A stretch of 5,071 nt of DNA from Paracoccaceae bacterium (GTDB lineage Bacteria > Pseudomonadota > Alphaproteobacteria > Rhodobacterales > Rhodobacteraceae), in the NCBI GenBank assembly GCA_015487255.1, contig WFQA01000262.1:1-5071 (forward strand), read 5' to 3'. Below, in pieces: positions 1 to 5,071 of the stretch. Position 1 is the first letter of the stretch; each line of letters begins with the position of its first letter. Under the pieces are notes generated by a model. It saw only the letters and a program-made list of their open reading frames with translations, searched no databases and had not been told where the DNA came from. Both the position numbers and the translations under genes were made by a program.

Positions 1-600
1 GCCGATGCAAGTGCGGCGATGCTGCTGGATGACGGGATGGAGGCCATGCTCCAGGCTCAAGGCGATATCGACCTTTCAGACGTATTGCATGGGCTGGCGG
101 AAATTGAAGGCATCAGTCTTTCGCAACCTCCCGCAGGTTCAACCCTGTTGCGCCGCACAGCCCCCGTGGCCAGCGCAACCCTTGCCGGTACCGCCAGCAA
201 CCCGGTAGCCGATGCGCAGGAGGCCAAGCCCGCGCAGGGGATGGCACTGCCACAAGTCGGCAACGAAACCACCGGAACGGCCCCGGATACCCCCCTGACA
301 GCAGCTTCAGACCCCGCGCAAGATGATAGCGGCACATCCGGGGAGGAAACGGCAGAAACCGCAACACAGCCCGACGAGGCGTTTTCGCTGGAGCGCTTAA
401 AAGCCATGCAGGCGGCGCTGACCCCGGCGCAAAAGCAGGTGATCCAGCGGCATTTGCGCAATTTGGGTTTTTACACCGGCGTGATAGACGGCAGCTTTGG
501 CCCGCAGACCGAGCAGGCGATTGCAAGCTATCAGGGGTCGATCAGCGCCGAGGTGACCGGCGTGCTGACCCCCGAACAAACAGAAGCGCTCAGCGAATAG
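1..600 (+). CDS. C-terminal part of a peptidoglycan-binding-domain protein (5' end outside window)
   Basis: The frame is open from the first base to TAG at 598-600, giving 199 visible residues. An ATG at 19 lies in this frame, but no purine-rich ribosome site precedes it and the frame continues to the left edge, so I treat the gene as truncated by the window. Visible residues 1-45 look like the end of a folded region. Residues ~45-135 are a low-complexity linker rich in Ala, Thr, Pro, Gly and acidic residues, typical of an extracytoplasmic spacer. Residues ~140-197 match a PG_binding_1 fold: a helix with VIQRHLRNLGFY, the diagnostic turn GVIDGSFGPQTEQAI, then a helix with SYQ and a final TGVLTPEQTEAL. 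Proteins with this fold bind cell wall and usually act in the periplasm or envelope. The catalytic or anchoring part, if any, is outside the window, so the overall role is unknown. The gene converges on carB with a 28-base gap. Confidence 0.8.
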   Translation, partial: ADASAAMLLDDGMEAMLQAQGDIDLSDVLHGLAEIEGISLSQPPAGSTLLRRTAPVASATLAGTASNPVADAQEAKPAQGMALPQVGNETTGTAPDTPLTAASDPAQDDSGTSGEETAETATQPDEAFSLERLKAMQAALTPAQKQVIQRHLRNLGFYTGVIDGSFGPQTEQAIASYQGSISAEVTGVLTPEQTEALSE

Positions 601-628
601 GGCGTTTTGCAACTGATGGGGTAACCCC

Positions 629-3600
629 CTACAGATCCTGCAAGGCAAACACCTCGATCTCGCCCTTGGCGCTTTCCTCTATCGCCCGCGCCGCGGCCCG
701 CGCCCCGGCGGCAGTGGTGTAATATGGAATGCGGTCATAAAGCGCGATTCGCCTGATCTCGCGGCTGTCCTCAATGGATTGCGCACCCTCGGTGGTGTTG
801 AATACCAGATCAACGCCGCCATCCTTCATCAGGTCGGTAATATCCGGCCGGCCCTCATAAACCTTGTTGACCACCTCGGCCTCCAGCCCGTTTTGCCGCA
901 AAAAATCCGCCGTGCCACGGGTGGCCTTGATGGCAAAACCAAGCCCGGCAAGAATTTGCAGCGCTTCCTGCACCAGCTCGCCCTTGTCGGCCTCCTTGAT
1001 CGAGACAAACACCGTGCCTTTGAGCGGCAATTCGGTGCCCGCCCCCATCTGTGCCTTGAGAAAGGCTTTTGAAAACGTGGTGTCCAGCCCCATCACCTCA
1101 CCGGTGGAGCGCATTTCAGGCCCGAGCAGGGTATCAACACCGGGGAAACGGGCAAAGGGCAGCACCACCTCTTTCACCGCAAAATTCTTGATATCGGGTG
1201 ATTTGAGATCAAATTCCGAAAGCTTGGCCCCCGCCATCACCTGCGCGGCAATCGAGGCAATGGGTGAGCCAACCGCCTTGGCGACAAACGGCACGGTGCG
1301 GCTGGCGCGGGGGTTGACCTCGAGCACAAAAATCTCGTCATCCTTGATGGCAAATTGCACATTCATCAACCCCACCACATTCAGCCCGATAGCCATGGCT
1401 TCGGTCTGGCGCTTCATCTCGTCAATCAATTCACGGCTCAGCGAATAAGGCGGCAATGAGCAGGCGCTGTCACCCGAATGCACGCCGGCTTCCTCGATAT
1501 GCTCCATGATCCCGGCCACATGCACGGCCTCACCGTCACAAAGCGCATCCACATCCACCTCGATCGCGCCGGTCAGATAGCTGTCGAGCAGCACCGGGTT
1601 ATCACCCGAAACCTTGACCGCCTCGTTAATATAGCGCTTGAGGTGGGCGTCATCCCGCACGATCTCCATGCCACGGCCACCCAGCACATAGGAGGGGCGG
1701 ATCACCAGCGGATAGCCGACATCCTGCGCGATTTCCAGCGCCTGTTCGGGGCTGGTGGCAATGCCGTTATAGGGTTGTTTCAGGTTGAGGTTGCCAAGCA
1801 GTTTCTGAAAGCGCTCGCGGTCTTCGGCCAGATCAATCGCATCGGGCGTGGTGCCAAGGATAGGAATGCCCGCCGCCTCAAGCCCATTGGCCAGCTTCAG
1901 CGGGGTCTGGCCGCCGAATTGCACGATCACCCCGTGCAGGGTGCCGTTTTGCTGCTCGACCCGCAATATCTCCAGCACTGATTCCAGCGAGAGCGGCTCA
2001 AAGTAAAGCCGGTCGGAGGTGTCATAATCGGTGCTCACCGTTTCGGGGTTGCAGTTGATCATGATGGTCTCATACCCCGCATCGGTCAGCGAGAAACAGG
2101 CATGGCAGCAGCAATAGTCAAACTCGATCCCCTGGCCGATGCGGTTTGGCCCGCCACCCAGAATAACCACCTTTTTGCGCTCACTCGGGCGGCTTTCGCA
2201 CTCGACCGCACCCATGACCGAGGATTCGTAGGTGGAATACATATAGGGGGTCTGGGCCTCGAATTCCGCCGCGCAGGTATCTATGCGCTTGAAGCTGGCC
2301 ACCACGCCAAGCCCGTGGCGGATGGCGCGCACTTCGCTTTCGGATGTGCCGGTAAGGGTGGCGAGGCGTGCATCCGAAAAACCAAGCATTTTGAGCGCGC
2401 GCATTTGCGGCTCGGTATCGGGCAGGCCGTGGATCTGCAGCTTGGACTCCTCGGCGATGATCTCGCGAATTCGCGCCAGAAACCACGGGTCAAAACTGGT
2501 AATCTCAAACAGTTCCTCATCCGAAAACCCGTAGCGCATGGCATGGGCGATGATCCGCATCCTATCAGGGGTCTGGCCGGAAAGCGCCTTGGTCAGGGCT
2601 TTGTCGATCGCCATTTGCGCATCAGGCGTGGCACCGATGATATAGCGCGCCAGCCCGACTTTTTCGCCATCTTCAAAGGTCACATCCTCGCCTTGGGGCA
2701 TATCGGGGATATCGACCTCGTCAAAGCCGCTCAGCCCGGTCTCGAGGCTGCACAGCGCCTTTTGCAGGCTTTCATGGATGGTGCGGCCTATCGCCATCGC
2801 CTCGCCAACCGATTTCATCGCCGTGGTCAGATTGGCCTCGGCACCGGGGAATTTCTCAAAGGTAAAGCGCGGGATCTTGGTGACGACATAATCAATCGTC
2901 GGCTCAAAACTGGCCGGGGTTACTTTGGTAATATCGTTGTCCAACTCATCGAGCGTGTAGCCCACCGCGAGTTTGGCGGCGATCTTGGCAATCGGAAAAC
3001 CGGTCGCCTTGGAGGCCAGCGCCGAAGAGCGGCTGACCCGCGGGTTCATCTCGATCACCACCATGCGGCCATCAGCCGGGTTCACCGCCCATTGCACATT
3101 GGAGCCGCCGGTCTCGACCCCGATTTCGCGCAGTACGGCAATGCTGGCTGTGCGCATCATCTGGTATTCTTTGTCTGAAAGGGTGAGCGCGGGGGCCACG
3201 GTGATACTGTCTCCGGTATGCACGCCCATCGGGTCGACATTCTCGATGCTACAGATGATGATGGCATTGTCGGCTTTGTCCCGCACCACCTCCATCTCGT
3301 ATTCTTTCCAGCCGAGCAGGCTTTCATCGATCAGGATCTGGTTGACGGGCGAGGCATCCAGCCCGCTGGCGCAAATCGCTTCGTAATTCTCGTGGTTATA
3401 GGCAATGCCGCCGCCGGTGCCGCCCATGGTAAAGGCGGGGCGGATAATGGCGGGCAGGCCGATATCGGGCAGCGCCGCCATGCATTCTTCCATGCTTTCG
3501 GCAATGGTGGCGCGGGGGTTTTCAATGCCGATCCGGTCCATCGCCTCGCGGAAAAGCTTGCGGTCCTCGGCCATCTCAATCGCTTTGCGGTCCGCCCCGA

Positions 3601-3946
3601 TAAGCTGCACGTTATATTTTTCCAGCACGCCCATATCATCGAGCGCCAGCGCCGTGTTCAGGCCGGTTTGCCCGCCCATGGTGGGCAGCAGCGCATCGGG
3701 GCGCTCTTTTTCAATAATCTTGGCCACGGTTTCGGGGGTGATCGGCTCGATATAGGTGGCGTCGGCCATCTCCGGGTCGGTCATGATGGTGGCGGGGTTG
3801 GAATTAACCAGAATAACCCGGTAACCTTCTTCCTTCAGCGCCTTGCAGGCCTGGGTGCCGGAATAATCAAACTCGCAGGCCTGCCCGATGATGATGGGCC
3901 CGGCCCCGATGATCATGATGGATGAGATGTCGGTTCTTTTTGGCAT
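629..3946 (-). CDS. carB: Carbamoyl-phosphate synthase large subunit, complete (1105 aa)
   Basis: CarB makes carbamoyl phosphate from bicarbonate, two ATP and ammonia channelled from the CarA glutaminase subunit, feeding pyrimidine and arginine synthesis in the cytosol. The protein starts MPKRTDISSIMIIGAGP, the classic CarB N terminus. No ATG, GTG or TTG lies between this start and the in-frame stop at 4001-4003, which fixes the start; the ribosome site is poor. Domains: first ATP-grasp half (~1-400) with R129, R169, glycine loop FTMGGTGGGIAYN (172-184) and metal ligands Q285, E299, N301; oligomerisation region (~400-555); second ATP-grasp half (~590-930) with GGGPNRIGQG, R750, LGGRGMEIV and ligands Q864, E876, N878; MGS-like allosteric domain (~970-1105) with T1009, T1012 and K1028. 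By remembered alignment, ornithine-site residues E818, D826, E926, Y1075 and T1077 are kept. It is ~30 residues longer than E. coli CarB (1073), mostly from extra sequence around 410-455 and 575-590. No frameshift or missing catalytic residue is seen. carA is not adjacent. Confidence 0.98.
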   Translation of the reverse strand: MPKRTDISSIMIIGAGPIIIGQACEFDYSGTQACKALKEEGYRVILVNSNPATIMTDPEMADATYIEPITPETVAKIIEKERPDALLPTMGGQTGLNTALALDDMGVLEKYNVQLIGADRKAIEMAEDRKLFREAMDRIGIENPRATIAESMEECMAALPDIGLPAIIRPAFTMGGTGGGIAYNHENYEAICASGLDASPVNQILIDESLLGWKEYEMEVVRDKADNAIIICSIENVDPMGVHTGDSITVAPALTLSDKEYQMMRTASIAVLREIGVETGGSNVQWAVNPADGRMVVIEMNPRVSRSSALASKATGFPIAKIAAKLAVGYTLDELDNDITKVTPASFEPTIDYVVTKIPRFTFEKFPGAEANLTTAMKSVGEAMAIGRTIHESLQKALCSLETGLSGFDEVDIPDMPQGEDVTFEDGEKVGLARYIIGATPDAQMAIDKALTKALSGQTPDRMRIIAHAMRYGFSDEELFEITSFDPWFLARIREIIAEESKLQIHGLPDTEPQMRALKMLGFSDARLATLTGTSESEVRAIRHGLGVVASFKRIDTCAAEFEAQTPYMYSTYESSVMGAVECESRPSERKKVVILGGGPNRIGQGIEFDYCCCHACFSLTDAGYETIMINCNPETVSTDYDTSDRLYFEPLSLESVLEILRVEQQNGTLHGVIVQFGGQTPLKLANGLEAAGIPILGTTPDAIDLAEDRERFQKLLGNLNLKQPYNGIATSPEQALEIAQDVGYPLVIRPSYVLGGRGMEIVRDDAHLKRYINEAVKVSGDNPVLLDSYLTGAIEVDVDALCDGEAVHVAGIMEHIEEAGVHSGDSACSLPPYSLSRELIDEMKRQTEAMAIGLNVVGLMNVQFAIKDDEIFVLEVNPRASRTVPFVAKAVGSPIASIAAQVMAGAKLSEFDLKSPDIKNFAVKEVVLPFARFPGVDTLLGPEMRSTGEVMGLDTTFSKAFLKAQMGAGTELPLKGTVFVSIKEADKGELVQEALQILAGLGFAIKATRGTADFLRQNGLEAEVVNKVYEGRPDITDLMKDGGVDLVFNTTEGAQSIEDSREIRRIALYDRIPYYTTAAGARAAARAIEESAKGEIEVFALQDL

Positions 3947-3963
3947 GATGGCCCCGTGCGTTT

Positions 3964-3989
3964 GGCCGCGCGGATGGGCCGCGCGGATG
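3964..3989. repeat. 13-bp perfect tandem duplication forming a GC hairpin in the carB leader
   Basis: The unit GGCCGCGCGGATG occurs twice without a gap (3964-3976 and 3977-3989). Each copy contains the self-complementary octamer CCGCGCGG (3966-3973 and 3979-3986), so the two copies can pair as an 8-bp all-GC stem around a 5-base loop. In carB mRNA this hairpin would end 19 bases before the start codon. It has no T-run after it, so it does not look like a terminator. The repeat and the pairing are read directly; any effect on carB translation is inference. Confidence 0.7.
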
Positions 3990-4019
3990 TGGATTCGCCG
4001 TTACGTGCAAATTGTGGTG

Positions 4020-4047
4020 GTTATAATCGGATATACGGGCGGCGCAA
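4020..4047 (-). promoter_or_regulatory. Candidate carB promoter
   Basis: On the minus strand a TTGCGC box (4042-4047) is followed after 16 bases by TATAAC (4020-4025), resembling sigma-70 -35 and -10 elements. Transcription would start near 4012, giving a carB leader of roughly 65 bases that includes the GC hairpin. It is the best-placed candidate I see, but alphaproteobacterial promoters are weakly conserved and other AT-rich boxes lie nearby (for example 4091-4096), so the assignment is tentative. Confidence 0.3.
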
Positions 4048-4114
4048 CCCTGTGGGAGTTGAAACCGGCGATGAATTGGCGTGATTTTTGTATAATATGC
4101 TCGGTATCAGCCGG

Positions 4115-4174
4115 GACCGCCGAGCGCAAGCTCGGCCAAGCCCAACGGGAGGTGGCTTTTTGCGCAGCAAAACG
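4115..4174 (+). repeat. Repeat unit A, ~60 nt, with two hairpins
   Basis: The unit begins with GACCGCCGAGCGCA (4115-4128), which recurs inverted in unit B. Inside it, 4119-4136 folds as a perfect 7-bp stem (GCCGAGC/GCTCGGC) closed by a GCAA tetraloop of the stable GNRA type. A second hairpin, TTTTGC-GCA-GCAAAA (4158-4172), closes the unit just before CG at 4173-4174. A GGAGG lies between the two. Shared head, spacing and foot hairpin with unit B suggest a dispersed intergenic repeat family; I cannot name the family from sequence alone. Confidence 0.55.
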
Positions 4175-4249
4175 ACGCCGACGGGCGGGAGAGCACCGGT
4201 TGCTTTTGGCACAAAGGTGGTGGTTATTTCCCCCTCCTTCCCAGCCAAT

Positions 4250-4328
4250 GTGCCTTTGCCTCGGGGAGGGTCTCAACCGGCTTGCCTGTGGCCAGCATGG
4301 CACCCACCCCCCCGCTCGGCAAAGGCAC
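4250..4328. repeat. 11-bp perfect inverted repeat between units A and B
   Basis: GTGCCTTTGCC at 4250-4260 is matched by its exact reverse complement GGCAAAGGCAC at 4318-4328, spaced by 57 bases. The pairing can continue past a small internal loop through GGGG (4263-4266) and part of a run of seven C (4307-4313). The right arm abuts unit B, so this may be a further part of the same composite repeat rather than a separate site. Confidence 0.5.
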
Positions 4329-4389
4329 GTTTTCAGCAGAGCTGAAAACCGGAGGGCCTCCGGCCATGGCCTCGCTGCGCTCGGCGGTC
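4328..4389 (-). repeat. Repeat unit B, ~62 nt, inverted relative to unit A
   Basis: Read on the minus strand from 4389, it opens with the same GACCGCCGAGCGCA as unit A (4376-4389). It then carries the palindrome GGCCATGGCC (4362-4371), a hairpin CCGGAG-GCC-CTCCGG (4349-4363), and a perfect 9-bp hairpin GTTTTCAGC/GCTGAAAAC with a 3-base loop (4329-4349), ending in AAAACG like unit A. The end falls at base 62 of the unit against base 60 in unit A. The sequences between head and foot have diverged while the layout has been kept. Confidence 0.55.
4345..4363 (-). terminator. Possible intrinsic terminator for the LysR-type gene
   Basis: On the minus strand, starting 46 bases after the LysR stop codon, a 6-bp GC-rich stem (CCGGAG/CTCCGG, 3-base loop) is followed directly by TTTT (4345-4348). 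The T-run is short and then broken by CAGC, and the hairpin is part of repeat unit B, so this may be a repeat that serves as a terminator or a mere resemblance. Confidence 0.4.
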
Positions 4390-4409
4390 TGCTTGATTGG
4401 GGTTCGCAA

Positions 4410-5071
4410 CTAAACTGCTGGAGCCTGCCAGTGGGGCTGGGCTGTCAACCGCTCGGCAAGCAGGTCTATCAGTGCGCGAACCCGCAGTGGCAGGTGCCTG
4501 GTTTGCGGATAGACTGCATATGCGGTCAAAGGCTCGGGGTGGTGGCGGCAAAGCAGCGGGATAAGTTTTTTGGCTTTGAGGGCCTCCCAGACGATAAAGC
4601 TGGGTGCGAGAATGATGCCGTGATCCATCACCGCTGCGTGGCACAGGAAATCTCCGTTATTGGAAAAGATGTTTCCCGGAAGATTAACGGCAGTTTTGCG
4701 CCCCTTTGGAGAGGTGAAGTACCACGTGCCGGAATTGGTATTGGCATAGTGCAATATACGGTGCTGCTTCAGGTCTGCCGGGGCCTTGGGGGCGCCATGG
4801 GCCTTCAAATAACCGGGGCTGGCACAAAGCACATTGGTTATTTCAATCAGCTTTCGGGCTTTCAGGGTCGAATCCTTGAGCTTGGCGATGCGGATGGCAA
4901 GGTCATAACCCTCATCGACGAGATCAACCTGCCGGTCGTTGAAATCCATGTGCAGTTGCAGATCAGGGTGGGATTTGGCAAAATCAGTGATTAGCGGGGT
5001 CAGATGCGCCAGCCCAAAGCTGAGCGGGGCTGAAACCTTGATTTTACCGGTCAGGCTGCGGCTGGTCTCGC
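4410..5071 (-). CDS. LysR-type transcriptional regulator, effector-binding domain (N terminus outside window)
   Basis: The frame is open from the right edge to TAG at 4410-4412, giving 219 visible residues. An internal ATG at 4947-4949 is not the true start, because the sequence before it reads SRSLTGKIKVSAPLSFG, the standard opening of a LysR effector-binding domain just after the linker helix. Typical LysR proteins have ~300 residues, so about 80-90 are missing, including the winged helix-turn-helix that binds DNA. Family marks seen are the RQVDLVDEGYDLAIRI segment (about 45-60), KARKLIEITNVLCASPGYL (about 70-90), the conserved PADL followed by a short HRIL strand, and GIILAPSFIVWEAL near 150-165, the second-lobe element. 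The pattern resembles the CrgA-like group, whose members are often encoded next to, and divergent from, their target; that neighbour would be outside the window. The ligand cannot be read from sequence. carB lies downstream on the same strand after 463 bases and is probably not in the same operon. Confidence 0.93.
   Translation of the reverse strand, partial: ETSRSLTGKIKVSAPLSFGLAHLTPLITDFAKSHPDLQLHMDFNDRQVDLVDEGYDLAIRIAKLKDSTLKARKLIEITNVLCASPGYLKAHGAPKAPADLKQHRILHYANTNSGTWYFTSPKGRKTAVNLPGNIFSNNGDFLCHAAVMDHGIILAPSFIVWEALKAKKLIPLLCRHHPEPLTAYAVYPQTRHLPLRVRALIDLLAERLTAQPHWQAPAV

Larger units (their letters stand above)
3947..4409. other. Intergenic region between LysR gene and carB: leader, promoter candidate and repeats
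   Basis: This 463-base gap has no convincing gene. From the carB side it holds a GC-rich leader with a 13-bp tandem duplication (3964-3989), an AT-richer stretch with promoter-like boxes (about 4005-4100), then a block dense in inverted repeats (4115-4389). Several frames on both strands stay open for 60-100 codons, but none has a good ribosome site or a recognisable product, and their translations are arginine-, proline- and glycine-rich strings that follow the repeat structure. I infer that regulatory sequence for carB and a dispersed repeat account for most of it. Between 4175 and 4249 I see only a pyrimidine-rich stretch (about 4227-4243). Confidence 0.6.

Noticed and set aside
616..631. 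Small hairpin GGGG-TAA-CCCC between the converging stop codons, considered as a bidirectional terminator
   Set aside because: The stem has only 4 pairs with a 3-base loop and no T-run follows on either strand, so it is too weak to call.
2102..3178. Long open frame (358 codons) on the + strand opposite carB, and a second at 3218-3925
   Set aside because: Both lie wholly antisense to an intact, well-conserved carB. Their translations show no family motifs and reflect GC-rich third-position bias in the carB codons.
3992..3996. GANTC (GATTC) site in the carB leader, considered as a CcrM methylation control site
   Set aside because: A single four-base-specified site is expected by chance every few hundred bases, so it carries no weight alone.
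4091..4096. Perfect TATAAT on the + strand, and another at 4022-4027
   Set aside because: No suitable -35 box lies 15-19 bases upstream of either, and no plus-strand gene follows that would need a promoter.
4001..4409. Several 60-100 codon frames in the intergenic region on both strands
   Set aside because: They overlap one another in different frames across the repeat block, start without ribosome sites, and encode low-complexity Arg/Pro/Gly strings. The one at 4224-4409 starts with TTG directly after the LysR stop, which looked like translational coupling, but nothing else supports it.
3888..4994. 368-codon open frame on the + strand spanning the carB start, the intergenic repeats and the LysR gene
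   Set aside because: It runs antisense through two recognised genes and through the repeat block, has no ribosome site, and its product has no recognisable domain.

Overview
The window is ordinary chromosomal DNA from a GC-rich alphaproteobacterium. Codon choice and the CarB sequence suggest Rhodobacterales or a close relative, but no taxonomic marker here settles that. It holds one complete gene, two genes cut by the window edges, and one structured intergenic region. I found no mobile element, CRISPR array, RNA gene or defence system.

Layout: bases 1-600 (+) encode the C-terminal 199 residues of a protein that ends in a small peptidoglycan-binding fold after a long, low-complexity Ala/Thr/Pro-rich linker. 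It converges on carB, with only 28 bases between the two stop codons. Bases 629-3946 (-) are a complete carB, encoding the 1105-residue large subunit of carbamoyl-phosphate synthetase. It appears intact, with both ATP-grasp halves and the regulatory domain. Bases 4410 to the right edge (-) encode the effector-binding part of a LysR-type transcriptional regulator. Its DNA-binding N terminus lies outside the window.

The 463-base gap between the LysR gene and carB (3947-4409) is the only part that needs a closer look. Nearest carB it holds a 13-bp perfect tandem duplication that can fold into an 8-bp all-GC hairpin in the carB leader, and a plausible promoter. Further upstream are two inverted, diverged ~60-nt units with the same head sequence and the same hairpin at the same offset. 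These look like a dispersed intergenic repeat family. The unit next to the LysR stop codon also forms a hairpin followed by TTTT and may serve as that gene's terminator.

Functionally the three genes show no obvious connection. CarB supplies carbamoyl phosphate for pyrimidine and arginine synthesis, and its partner carA is not in the window. LysR and carB share a strand, but the 463-base gap with a terminator-like hairpin argues against one operon.
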